Shown here in pieces: positions 37,501 through 48,579 of a stretch of DNA of 64,000 nucleotides. A program made the position numbers and the translations under genes. The stretch covers positions 1 to 64,000 of the forward strand of contig BDSI01000080.1 of the NCBI GenBank assembly GCA_003117195.1. The letters run 5' to 3'. This stretch comes from Eudorina sp. 2006-703-Eu-15 (taxonomy: Eukaryota; Chlorophyta; Chlorophyceae; Chlamydomonadales; Volvocaceae). The notes below the pieces were generated by a model, which searched no databases, was not told the origin of the DNA, and worked only from the letters and a program-made list of their open reading frames with translations. Within the stretch, counting starts at the first letter, position 1. Every line of letters begins with the position of its first letter.

Positions 37501-38639
37501 AGGAGGAGGAGGAGGAGGGGAAGTGCACCACCTACCAGGGAGATGCCGCTGAAGCCGGCGAACCCAACTGCCCCCCGAACCCACTGCCCCAATCCATTCA
37601 GATACATTGACCTCCACTACCGACCGACCGATCGACCGACCGACCGACCGACTGACCGCATCTAATGGGCTGTACGCCTTCAAGCACCTTTCTGTTGCCG
37701 TACCATGCGGCCCCTGGATGCCGTACTCACTCCGGGTCAGCCGGCAGCAGGTACAGCAGCGGCGCGTCGCAGCCCACCGCCAGCCAGCGGCCGTCCGGGG
37801 AGGGTACGGCAGCGTTGAGCGGGAAGGGGAAGCCGCTGAGGGCGCACGTGGACAGCGGGTTGGGGGCGTTGCGCCGGCCAGCGGTCTGCGGGTGGGCGCA
37901 GTGGGTGGGGGCAGCGGGTGGGGGCAGTGAGTGCGGGCAGTGGGTGGGGTTGCGGGTGGGGGCGCGGGTGGGGGCAGTGGGCACACAACGCGGGTGGGGG
38001 TGCGGGCGCACATCGGGGCACCCGGGCGGTGCTGTCAGGAAAACACCCTGCGGCGGAGACGGACGCGGTCTATTCCGCCAGCCGGCCTGACGCGGTGATT
38101 GCAGGAGGGCGGCACCGTAGTGCCGCAGTACCGGGTGTGGGGTGGGCGGGGGAGCCCCGTCCTGGCGTGACGCAGGGCAGAAATCCGACACATCCATCCA
38201 TCCGGGTGCACATCCGGGGGCGCATCCGGGGGCACATCGATCGGCGGAGGCGATAGGGTCGGAGGCCGGGGGCCCACCGGCCTTGAAAGTAGACACAGCG
38301 GTTGGCGAGGAGATACCGTGGCTGGTCAAGACACCGCCGCACATACGGCACTCCCCTTTGCGGCCCGACCCCCCCTTCGCTCTTGGCCGCCTACCCCGGC
38401 CCCCCCTCCCCTCCCCCTTTTTTTTCAATTTAACCGCCCGCGGCCCTCTCTCACCGCCAGCAAGCACAGCTCCGTCGTCACGTTGGGCTGCGCCGCCGAC
38501 AGGGGCGAGGGCTGCCCCCGCCAAAACTTCCAAGCGCCCGCATTCGGGTACTTGAGCTCCGGCGGCCGGTGCTGCGCGGGTGGCGGCGCCGGTGCTGGCG
38601 GCGGCTCTTCGCCGGCGCCAGCAGCGATGGCAACGGTAT

Positions 38640-38700
<61 letters not shown>

Positions 38701-41645
38701 CCCCGCTGCAGCGGCGCTGCCCGGCCCCATGGCCCTGTCGCCAACCCCTGCTGATGCGGCAGCTGGCACCGCCCCGCCCTCCCCATACTGCTGCCCCTGT
38801 CCTGCCTCTCCCGCTCCCGCACCGTCACCCGCACCCGCGCTTTGCCCTGGCTGCTGCTGGGGCTGTCCAGATCCAGATCCAGATCCTGGCCGGGCCGCCG
38901 GGCTGTTCCAGGTGGTGGTCCAGCGGGGCAGTGCGGGGCACAGGAAGGCCGCGGGTGAGCAGGTGCGGGGCAATGAGGCGACGGAGCCGTCCCAGGGCGG
39001 CAGGTTGAAGAGGTAGATGATGCGGTCCTGAGGGAGCGGGGGTGGGCGGGTGGGACGGTGACGGGTCGGGGCTCGGGGGAGGCCAGGGAGGTATAGGAAA
39101 TTGGTAGACATATTTTATACTGCGCTGCTGCAAGAGCATATATCCGATGGGGGGGGGTCTGCGCGGTGCGGTGCAGTTGAGGTACGGGGTTTCTTGAGGT
39201 CTTAGACTGCCACTGCGGGGGGGGGGATCAGCGACACATCCTCTACCTCTAAGCGGAGAGGTACGATCTGGGTACGATCGTACGGTGCCGGGCACGAGGG
39301 CGGCACTGTACCGCAGGCAGGCAGGCAGGCATATTGGGATATCTGCGTTGGTACTAACCGGCCTCGTTCCTCACGTACCTGAGTGGCGACCATGAGCCTC
39401 GTTGCGCCGCCGAAGGATCCGAAGCGAACCATGTTGTTCATACCCCAGTAGTGGGAGGCCTGCGGCGGGGGACCGGGGGTGGTTTCGGCGCTGCAGTCAG
39501 AGGGGGCGGCATGTGCACACCCGCGCATGTGTGTGGGGTGCTCGGATTCGTACGGCGTGTGTACGGCATCTTACGGACAGCGTCCGGAGCGAAACCATGG
39601 GACGAGACCAGTGTGCCTGCCTGCTGCCTCCCTTTCCGCCCAGTGCCGACCCATGGGCCCATTCGCCACGGACGCACCGGCACGCAGAACGTGGCGCAGT
39701 GGGTCAGCGAGGCGGCCGACGGGGCGGCGGCTGCGTCGGGGCCAGTGGGGGCTGCAGGTGTGGCCGCGGGCCGCGCCACCTCAGGGCTGCCGACCGGCGC
39801 GCCTCCGCCTCCGGATGTGGATGCGGCTGCCGCTCCCACCGCCGTCTTTCCACCGCCTCCGCCTCCCGGCCCTCCGCTCCCCTCCCGCGCGTATGCCAGG
39901 ATGAAGACGTAGCCCCTCTCGGAGCCTGGCGGGACGGGGAGGCGAAGTACGGCAGAGTGCCCGCGCCCCGCCGTACGGATTTCCGTGAACCCGTTTACTG
40001 ACGCCGTCGCGAGCAGACGTGCTTGCCTGCTCACCGCGTTTGAGCACAACTGGAACAAGGGCTGTACTCGTCCTGCGGCTGCCGTACGGCCTCCCGAACC
40101 CCACAACACTGTCGTACGTCCTTCCAGTCACCGCGCACTACGGCATTCGCGGGTGATGATTGCCATAAACGCGGCATCCCGTACATGTCCCCCGCCTGCG
40201 CGCCCACCGCCGCGTCCGTACCCGCTGCCACGAAGCGCCCGTCCGGCGACACCGCCAGGCTGTAGTGGTGGGCGTCCAGGGTGCAGCTGCACACCTCCTG
40301 CAGCCTAGCCCCCGTGTGACTGGGGACCTCGCCGACGGGTGGCAACCGGCAAATGGACAGCCTGTTGGTTGGACGCCGGAGGACAACCGGCGAACGACGT
40401 GAGCCGAAGGACAATGCGGATTGCAACTGGGCGTCTGGACCTCCGACAACCCGTGCTGGCGACGGAGGCTGCCGCGTCGTACGCCGCCGAGCCCCGTCAC
40501 AATTACGGCAGCAACCGAACGCCGCCCCGCCCCCTTCTAGAGCCGACTGCCGCATTGCGCAACCTAGGACCTTGCGGCGGCGAGCGCAGCTTCCGAGAGG
40601 GAACCCGTTACAGCAATACTGCTGGCGCGGGGCACCGGTTCGATACACGGGGGTTTCGTAACGACACACAGCCGGACAGACCGACAGACACTCAGACCGG
40701 CAGACAGACGATCACTGAGAGCACCTTCTTGGGCCTCCAATCAAGATCTCCACAGCTCCTTCCGCGCCGGGGTGCGGCATCTGCGCCTGCGCATGGCCGT
40801 ACGATTGGGTCGCCGCCGCGCCTCCTGCGGCAGAAGCTGAAGCCCCTGGCGAGCCCAACCGGCCGCACGACCCGCTCCCCGCAGCGAAGGTACCCCCGGC
40901 GCCGCCGATGCTGCGCTCGCCGTGGGCACCACCCCGGCAGGGCGGCGCTGACGTTGCCGCTGCGCCGCCGATGGCGGCGGGGCCGTCGGATGCCGGCTGC
41001 GGTGCGGGGTGCGCCGCTGCTGGTCCGGGGGGCCCCTGCGCACGAGCCCGCGGCACCGGCGGCTGAGTCGGCAGCGCCGGCGGCACCAGTGCCAGGCAGT
41101 CCATGGTTTGAAAGTGCTCGGCCCTACGGAGGGGGGGGGCCGCGCGGAGGTGTGGGGGCAGGGCCGGCGCCGGCGTTGCTGAGGTTGGTACGGGCTGCGG
41201 GGCGGCCGGATCGCCCCAAACTGGGCGCGCACCGAAGGGCCCAGCCGTGGAGCAGGTGTGGGCAAAGGGAGGAGTGGAAGCAGGGGAAAGGGTTTTCTCT
41301 CTCTCGCTGTGTCGCTGCGTACATCGCCGCTGACACTCCTGGGAAGCCGGGAAATTATTAGGAAGGCCGTTTACATCGACCGCGCTGCTCAGTATGCACT
41401 CGAGCAGGTGGCAGGGCAACGAGAATGAGGCGCGTGTCTTACTTTGTGGCACATTCGAAGGTGGCGCAGGCCTCTGGTAAGGCGTACATTACACAGCCGC
41501 GCTGTACGGCGGTAGCCATATCGAGCGAAACACACGCCGGCATGGTTTTCTCCAAAAGCGCGGCGCGCGCGGATACTTTTCTGCTGGTTGCACGTCCATA
41601 CTCATCATCGTCGGGTTGTTGTGGCTCATCGTCATCACTGTCCAT
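34522..41645 (-). CDS. WD40-like beta-propeller protein with C-terminal LPEDIL helix motif
   Basis: Twelve exons, 1015 aa, all phases consistent: 41645-41443, 41123-40725, 40304-40222, 39925-39678, 39459-39379, 39027-38455, 37885-37731, 37377-37242, 36921-36758, 36667-36638, 35882-35591, 35205-34522. The N-terminus is acidic (MDSDDDE). Propeller-like strands recur: HHYSLAVSPDGRFVAAG (about 213-229), GYVFILAY (233-240), GGATRLMVATQDRIIYLF (328-345), AVPSPDGRWLAVGCD (about 556-570), GCQYIAFNDTSDRLAASFD (about 605-624), AVLVYDVPRRQLLFSL (627-642) and INGMVLTPDCRVLAATD (772-788). Between them sit Ala/Gln/Gly insertions, including a poly-Ala from a pure trinucleotide repeat, and a Gln/Arg coiled segment (about 700-750). 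The C-terminus has HRYMPAGFKDAVRTLL, then LWSLPEDILEAI, an F-box or SOCS-box-like helix pair, then an acidic tail. The 30-nt exon at 36667-36638 is the least certain; a stop there would split this into two genes. Probably a scaffold or ubiquitin-ligase adaptor; function not established. Confidence 0.75.
35010..35034 (-). repeat. CTG/CAG tract encoding poly-Ser
   Basis: About eight consecutive CTG on the plus strand read AGC on the coding strand, giving a Ser run in the last exon of the WD40-like gene. Confidence 0.85.
37423..37518. repeat. intronic simple repeats (ACTCGC)n and (GGA)n
   Basis: Four hexamers of ACTCGC (37423-37449) are followed by a GGA-rich tract (37468-37518). Both lie in the intron between exons 37885-37731 and 37377-37242 of the WD40-like gene. 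Confidence 0.9.
38643..38699 (-). repeat. pure (CAG)19 repeat encoding poly-Ala
   Basis: Nineteen uninterrupted CAG units on the plus strand. The WD40-like gene reads the complement as GCT codons, giving a poly-Ala stretch within an insertion between propeller strands. The purity suggests recent expansion and length polymorphism. Confidence 0.95.
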
Positions 41646-43100
41646 GAGCCCGGCTTCCAGACCCTCTGCGCACACGGGGTTCAGGGTCCACGACCAATTT
41701 CAACCGAAGAACTTTGTGAGCTGCCGCGCGTCATGGCCGTCCTGCACCTGAAGTTTCATCGGAGCTCGAGAGGTCAGGCGCGTCCCCGTTACCACCGTCC
41801 GCCATGAACATTTCACCATCTACGCGAGCCTCAATATCCATTGTTGCGAAGGAGGGCAGAGGTAGACTGTTGTTACCGAAGGCACGTATCCTGCTGTTGT
41901 ATTCTGGGGTTTGTTTCCTGTCCTACTACTTGCATTGCAAACCTGCTTCGCTACGACATGAGGTGCATGCACTCTCCTAAATGCAATCGCTTAGCCCATG
42001 CGGTCAGTCAGCGGATCGCACCGAAACGAGCAAAGACATACGAGAGCGAAATACTGGCGCTTTCCAGCTGTTTTCAAGGGCAGATCATTGAAATATTGTT
42101 GGACATCTTTAATAGTGTAGTTTACCGGTTCCGTTACGAGGTGCCCTGGCATATCTATCGTAAGATGAACCGTCGCGGATTCGCCAACTGTTGTACACGT
42201 TGAACGGGTTCCCGGGGATGCTGTGCAAGATGGTCCGGAGCGCCGAAGTGGTGAATTGTTTTGAGAAAACTTGTATAGAGTCGCCCGTGCGCTTCGGCAT
42301 ACACGCCCGGGTGTTGTGTGTGCATTGCTGCTTGCCTCCATATCCCGTACACGACCGTATCCCACGGTATACCTCCAGCCGGTCGGCATTACCTGACGGC
42401 TGCCTTTGTACACCTATGCACATATCCTGTGCAAGGTGTCATTGTGTGCATGTCGAGAACCGGGTACTTGACTGCGTAACCCAAGCACAAGGCTGAAACA
42501 CCACAGGTGCGCATGTCCAAATGGTCTGCACGGTGGCTTTCACTTGACGTCGACAGAAATTCGCACTGATGTGGATGTTGGCAGCCATGTCACACTGAAA
42601 AAGTTGCGCATAGCTAGTGTCGCTGGAAGGCAACCAGCCGTCGTGTAGAACTGCGCAGGCTGGAGCCACCTTGACAGGACTCAGTGGGGCAGGACGGAAT
42701 GGAACTAGTATCCGGTTACAGATGGCAGGGTTCTGTCTGTCATGTCGGGCATCGATGTCGTGAATATGTCCAATTAGATTTCCCGACAAAGTCTGAAAAG
42801 TCAAGACAACTGCCACGCGCTTAACCACACAACTCACACAGCACAACGACATTCGGGCAGCCATCCACAGCTTCTACCTTCACGAGTTCAATAACTATGG
42901 CCTGCCTGAGAAGTGCGCAGATCTGCGACCCGCCAGCACCAAACACGGAAAAGGCAGAACGCCGCTGCATATAGCAGTTCGGCATGCGCAACAAAAGGGC
43001 GCGAAGGCCCTGCACTGCACGGTTCCCACCACTTTTTATTACTCTCCTGGTCCAAGTAGACAAGTCTTGGACTGGCGGCGAACCGACAATTTCTACTCGC
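41646..43100. other. promoter of WD40-like gene, 3' UTR of eIF1, and an unexplained frame
   Basis: Contains the upstream region of the WD40-like gene and, nearer 43100, the 3' UTR of eIF1. The minus-strand stretch at about 42190-42070 follows a good acceptor (gtacaacag) and reads HLTIDMPGHLVTEP and YTIKDVQQYFNDLPLK, which look protein-like. I could find neither start nor partner exons, so I do not call a gene. Confidence 0.4.
42716..42720 (-). terminator. TGTAA polyadenylation signal for eIF1
   Basis: TGTAA on the minus strand, about 380 bp downstream of the eIF1 stop codon. Confidence 0.55.
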
Positions 43101-43687
43101 TTAGAAGCCGTGAATCTTGATTTGGTCCTTCTTCACGAGCTTCTGGCCAAGCAGAAAGTCGCTAACATTCTTGCGCTGGTCGCCCTGAAGCTGAATGACT
43201 TTGCCAAGCTCGGAGTCCTCCACGACGGTGCCGTTGCAGCAGAACTCCTTCTTGAGCGCCTTCAACACCTTGTTGTAATCGTACCTGAGCAAACACAGGA
43301 CCAACACAGCGCGCATAGGACAGTCATGAACTTCGACTCCGAACCTTGCCGCAGGGAGGCCAAGCCCAACTGCTCAACATAGAAACAGCCAGGAAAGCTA
43401 TGCCTCGCAGTGGCTCATAGGCCAAAGCCGACAAACATATAACTAGGTTCGAGAGAATCTATCACCAATGACGGTGACCTTGGCGTTTGCCTAAAACACT
43501 CCACTCACTTCTCCTTCAGACCTTGAACAGTAGTCAGCGACTTGCGACCGTTGCGTTGCTGCACGCGGATGTGCACAGCATCCTCCCCAGCGTTGCCCTC
43601 GTCGGCGCCGGCGGAGTCGGCAAGCGGGTCGAATCCAACGCCAAGGTTGGAGATGTCACCAGGAAGAACAACGTCGGGGGAGCTCAT
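43101..43687 (-). CDS. eIF1: translation initiation factor eIF1 (SUI1)
   Basis: Two exons, 43687-43509 and 43284-43101, encode 120 aa, the usual length for eIF1. The conserved core is obvious: HIRVQQRNGRKSLTTVQGL, KKEFCCNGTVV, then GKVIQLQGDQRKNV and the C-terminus IKIHGF. eIF1 binds the 40S P-site region, keeps the scanning complex open and rejects non-AUG or poor-context starts. The intron interrupts a Lys codon after GLKE, in phase 2. An in-frame ATG at 43825 would add 46 residues. However, TATAAAAA lies only 6 bp before it, so transcription should begin downstream of that ATG and translation at 43687. The chosen ATG has T at -3 and A at +4, a weak context, as known for eIF1 genes that autoregulate. 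Third positions are less GC-extreme than in the flanking low-complexity genes, as for a highly expressed gene. Confidence 0.96.
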
Positions 43688-43831
43688 GAAAGCGCGGGGT
43701 TGAGGACTTGGCCGCGGGGCTCTGCTGGCCTTTGAATGCAAAGAAAGTCTTTCAGGCACTATAACAGAACTGTGTAAGGACTGTAGACGTTGGAACGTAT
43801 CAACACTGTCCCCGTCTCGTGACATTTCAGA

Positions 43832-43839
43832 TTTTTATA
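43832..43839 (-). promoter_or_regulatory. TATA box of eIF1
   Basis: TATAAAAA on the minus strand, 145 bp upstream of the eIF1 start at 43687. The usual 25-30 bp spacing would put the transcription start near 43805. A second AT-rich block (tatataatatggg) lies just upstream. Confidence 0.65.
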
Positions 43840-44574
43840 CCCCTCCCATATTATATACGACAATTCCGTACTACGCAGTTTTCCGTCAAGCGCGTTTCAT
43901 TCGTTTTTAAAATGTCACCCATGATGCAGGCTAGAGATAATCTGCATGTGTTATTGTCCCAGCTATGACCTTATGACGCAGATTGTCTGGCCTTGTTGGC
44001 TCCCCAAGCCGACCACATATATATTCTGGATTTTCTTCTGAGGTTCAGCTTTCACTGGAAACCTGGCGCACCATCGTTTACCTCCCGCACTTAGGACTCA
44101 AGACTCGATTGCAGACTGCGCGCCACCGGCAATCAACTTTCAATGCTACCATCATGAAGAGGCCTTGCAAGCAGCTCGAGAATGACTATTGGGTTAGCTG
44201 TGTAAAGAGCTTTGCGAACCTGCCAAATTGCGTTGGCATGCGAGCCACAGAGTTTTGTGATCACAGTGCCCACCAGCGTGTCTCCGGGTCAGGAATAGCG
44301 GCTGTATACTATGTGGGCGAGTACAGCATTGGAGCTCCAGTGGGTGCCCAGTTTCCCTGCTGACCCGTGGGGCTGAAGCTGGCGTCCGGCGCGTCCCGTG
44401 TTGCTGACGACCTCCGCCGCATTACTACCTGCTACCCTTCCCAAACTACGACAGTGCCCCTGCTTCGGGCACACTGTCAGGCCTCCGGTTACCCAGGCTA
44501 CGTTAATCTGCGACGCGCATAACCCCCGCATAATTCTTCATTCGTCCAAGCGGTCAGGTGGTTTCTGCCTGCAA

Positions 44575-44601
44575 CATGATACTGTGGCCAACAGTATCAT
44601 G
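44575..44601. repeat. perfect 11-bp inverted repeat with 5-nt loop
   Basis: The arms catgatactgt and acagtatcatg are exact reverse complements around loop ggcca. It lies between eIF1 and the eIF5-mimic gene. Role unknown. Confidence 0.85.
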
Positions 44602-45399
44602 TCAAAGGTCAGCACTGCAGCTTCTTAGCCTATGTGTCCTGTTAATTTGATGTCAGCTGACATACTGAAACGTCTTGGGACCACCTGCGGTTTTGGTTCT
44701 CGCGTTTGATAGACTGAACAGGCTGTATTCATGAAAAGCTGCTTAGTGAGGCCCGTGCAGGCAGGTGCAACATCAAGCAGTTGGTCTACCCCAGATGTAC
44801 AATGGGGTTAACGCACACAAGCGCTGCAGGAGTAAGATCAGCAGAGCGCCGTACATAGTAAAGCTACCAAACGCGTGCTGCGGTGGTGACAACTGCAAAC
44901 ATGTCATTCTACTGCATCGAAAAACGGGTTCTGCGGCGCACAGTTCTTCCCGGAAGGCTCCGCAGCGTGTACACTTGATACTGTGGCGTCCAGCGACAGT
45001 TAGCTCCGGCATCCCCAAACTGTATGGAAGGTGTCCAGCTTGCCGAACTCAAGTACTATCCCAGCAGTTATCATCCCGCCCGCATTACAACCATCATACG
45101 GACTTCATGAGGTATGCTGCCGCTATCCAAGGTACGGCACTTCGACCAGGAACCCAGCGTTCCCGTTCGCCCCGACAACCCTAGCTGTTATACGCCAAAG
45201 CTTTTTTATCTGCTACCTGCGAACCTCTACAACTGCACGTTGGTATGTCAGCCCGGCGCAGGTGCATTCGACCTAACTCGGGCGGTCCACACGCATGCAT
45301 GAGACACACGGTGGACAGCACTACCCATGCTCCACATCACCTACACTACCCACGCGCCCATCAGGAGCAGCACGTCTTCTGCACCAATCCCCGCGTTGT

Positions 45400-45404
45400 T
45401 TACA
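45400..45404 (-). terminator. TGTAA polyadenylation signal for eIF5-mimic gene
   Basis: TGTAA on the minus strand, about 205 bp past the stop codon at 45608. Another TGTAA lies near 45085. Confidence 0.45.
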
Positions 45405-45607
45405 AGTCCCTACATAACAGCCGGGACCAAACGCCAGGACGACTAAAGCCACATACATACTGCACGAATACCCGGAATATTTGTTCGTGCACATGCAGCA
45501 GCTGTGAGCTCAAGCATAAGCAACATCTAGCACCCCACTTCAGGACCTCGCAGCATCCCCTTCCTTAGTAACAGCGGATTATGAATCCGGATCGAGCCGC
45601 CTGCAGT

Positions 45608-48579
45608 TTAATCGTCCTCCTCCTCCTCGGCCTCCTCCAGCCACTTCATGAACGGCTCAATGTCTTTGATGAACACTGCGCGGCCCTTGGGGTGGCTGCC
45701 CTTCTTGTACCAGTGCTGAATCGTGTCCTCGCCGACAATCTCGGCGTTGTACAGCAGCTTCATGATGTCCGTAAAGCATTTCAGCATGCGGGTGTCCTCG
45801 TAGCAGGACACCTGCGGCAGATGGCGGCCATTAAACATCACACAAAGCCGCTTTGCCAACAGTGCAAGGCCGTGTCACGCCAGGTGAAGAGCATCCAGCG
45901 CCAAATCCGATAACTTCATGCGTCATCTCACGTTAGGATGTTCGTTGTGCGCGAGTTTGAGCAACTAGACCGAAAAAGGTATCGCACAAGTTGTTCACCC
46001 GCTCACCTGAATTGTGTTGATTAGTGCCAGCTCCGCTTTGCCATTGGTCGCGAACGCTGAGAAGAGCTTGCCGTACGCCTTCAGCTTCTGCATCAACGAC
46101 TGGGTGATCTGCTGCTGGTTCTTGCCGGTCAAGTTGATCGACTTCATGAGCGCAAGCCAGCTGACACGCAGAACCTCCACGTCGGGCAGGTTGTTCTCCC
46201 CCTTCTTGGTCTTGGCGATGGTCAGCACCTCCATCACAGCGATGGGAGGGTCAGCGGTGATGGCCTCCGTCAGCGCTTCCTGCAGCTCAGTCACGCGCAG
46301 GTCGATCTCCCGCTGCACGTCCCAGTCCACCAGGCCTCCCAGGCCCGCTGCCTGCACATCGAGGGAAATCGATCAACCAATTCAAATGGAAGACAGCAAT
46401 GAAGGGCCACGCGGACAGCATCAGGACATCAACCAAAGACCGCACCACTTCCGTCCACCACCCGCAGCGCGAGGTAGGGAATTACAACCTTGATATTGTT
46501 CTGCAGCACTCAGCTAAACCCACCCGCAGCAACTGCTGGAAGTCAAATTGCGCCCTCTTGTTCGGCGGCGCGAAGTCCACCAAGCGGTTCGCGATGTTGG
46601 CCTTCGTGAGGATGGACACGAGATCCTCCAATGAGTCCTTCGCCAGGAACTCCTGTGGAACCCACAGAATTTCATCGGTAAGCACGATAGGACCATATGT
46701 GCACTGCAGCAGGTGACATTAAGTCCCGAGCGTTGTCGACCACCGCGTCTGATAGTTCTCTCCGTCCTGACCGCCCAATCGTCCAGAACATTGCATCATA
46801 CCAAGTTTTAAGCGCACGATCCTAATAACGATCAGATACGCTTTCATTTCAAGGGCAGCTCACGCCAACACAGAACGCAGAGCTGCAACCATCTCCTCAC
46901 CTGGAAGAAGACGATCATGACCTCCAGCACAGTGCCCTTCGCCACCAGTCGGTCATTCAGGAGAGCCGCGAAGATGTTCGACGGCACCACGCCGATCTTC
47001 CACGAGAAAGTTAGCGCCAGCGCTGCGTCACCACGGCGAGACCCGACAAAGCATGGTCATGACTCTGTCCGGTAACGTCAAGACAGACACCAGGGTTGGG
47101 GCCCGACTATCACCTTTGTGTCCACGCCCTTGCAGTTTCAGTCACATTGGGGTATCAACTTGTTTCTCGGAAGGCGCCCCCGGCTGAGCGTTTTGCATGA
47201 CGGCTCTTTCGCTCCACTACCTCGAGGCCTAAAATAAACAGCCCCCGTCGCAAGGCAAAAACATGTACTAACGCTTTCGTGTACGGCAGCAGGCCTCAGC
47301 GCGACATACTCCCGTCGTGCTCACACGGGCAATGGTTTGGAGTTATTGTCCACGACATGTTTCCATTGTTGTGGGTACCACATACAGCATTGCGCCGCAC
47401 TGCTTGCTTGGCGGCAGGTTTTGTGTTGGCCCGACAGGACTCACCAATGCCCAGCTTCTTGCGACCGACCTCGTCGAAAAACTCCAGCGACAGCATGAGC
47501 TTGACGAGCGTGTTCTCCAGTCCGCGGATGAGGAAAGGGCGTCGCCTGTCCGCACCGGCACGTCCACATGAATAACGCGCACGACCCGAAATCGAGGTAA
47601 CTGTCACCGGATCCGGTGCGGTATTTGTCAGATACAACAGCCTCCGCGTCAACAAGAGAAGGCTGACTGGATGGTTGCGTGTCTTGACGCTCAGACGCAA
47701 ACTCTGCCAGGATATCTAGGACTCCTGTGCCGGGGAGGCAGTCCAAAAACCTTGCCCAATACCATGACAAGCTTGCAGCGTGCACCACCATAGCTCAGGA
47801 CCCCCGGTGCACCCCCTTTTTTTACGTGTACCAACGGCATTCATCCCTTTTCACTGGGCAATTCCTTCCCCTTCTTGCTAGCATAAGCTCCGTCATCGGT
47901 CATTGCAGCAACACCGCAGCAACACTGGTCTACGACTGGCCAAAGTACAGCGTCGTGTGCATGCGAGACTCGGACCCCAGGTTACCCTGCACGTGTCGCA
48001 CCGGGTTAGGGTCTGGAAGAGCTTGAAATACGGGTTGATAGCGTCCCGGGTCGGCTCGCAGGCCAGAATCTGCGGGACATACAATGCGGCTTCAGTCGGC
48101 AACCCCCCAAGCAGATTCTCGTGGTGCAGCCAGTGCACTCACATTGGTGCTCAGGCGCATCTTGTCCTCCGCCGCCAGCTGGGCGCCAGTACCCAGGCGC
48201 CCACCCGCAAAGAAAACTTGAAAGAGAATGTCCCCATAGCGCGAGTACTCGAGCTCTGCACCATCAAGTGCCTTCGCGGCGGCTTCAAGATCGGCTTCAA
48301 GACTCACGCCGTCTGCGGCATCCTGGCAGAGTGTCACTACCGCATCAGCAAATGAACCAGGATCTTCAGGGATGACGATGTTTCGCTTGCGGGTCTTGAC
48401 GTTAACGCCACTGCGGTCGAGACACACTTTGTCGGAGGCGGCTTACTGACAATAAGCTACCTGCTGGACTTACGCAAGTGTCGGCTTCTCCTCCTTTGTA
48501 CTGTTGCAAATAGAGCGAAAGTGGGGGTTCAGTTGTCGATAAGGGTAACTCAGAGTAGCGCAGATCGGCCGCACCTCAT
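45608..48579 (-). CDS. eIF5-mimic protein (5MP / BZW, W2 domain)
   Basis: Nine exons, 422 aa, all in phase: 48579-48575, 48500-48474, 48410-48143, 48069-48002, 47545-47445, 47022-46901, 46652-46524, 46351-46007, 45811-45608. The length matches animal BZW1/BZW2 (about 419 aa). Recognisable features are the N-terminus EEKPTLA then KTRKRNIVIPEDPGSFADAV, the YSRYGDILFQVFFAGG motif, a HEAT-like middle and a C-terminal W2 domain (DTIQHWYKKGSHPKGRAVF, MKWLEEAEEEEDD) like that of eIF5. 5MP lacks the eIF5 GAP domain; it competes with eIF5 for eIF2 and eIF3 and raises start-codon stringency. The first coding exon is only five nucleotides (ATGAG) before a GTGCGG donor. The join gives MSTKEEKPTLAG, which fits the family. 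The ATG has C at -3, a weak context. It lies 1.9 kb upstream of eIF1 on the same strand and is divergent from MRL1. Confidence 0.93.

Larger units (their letters stand above)
43840..45607. other. eIF1 promoter and 5MP 3' UTR; no further gene
   Basis: The region upstream of eIF1 and downstream of the eIF5-mimic gene. Short frames here show no conserved domain. It contains an inverted repeat at 44575-44601 and two TGTAA words on the minus strand (45400-45404 and near 45085) suited to the eIF5-mimic transcript. Confidence 0.5.
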
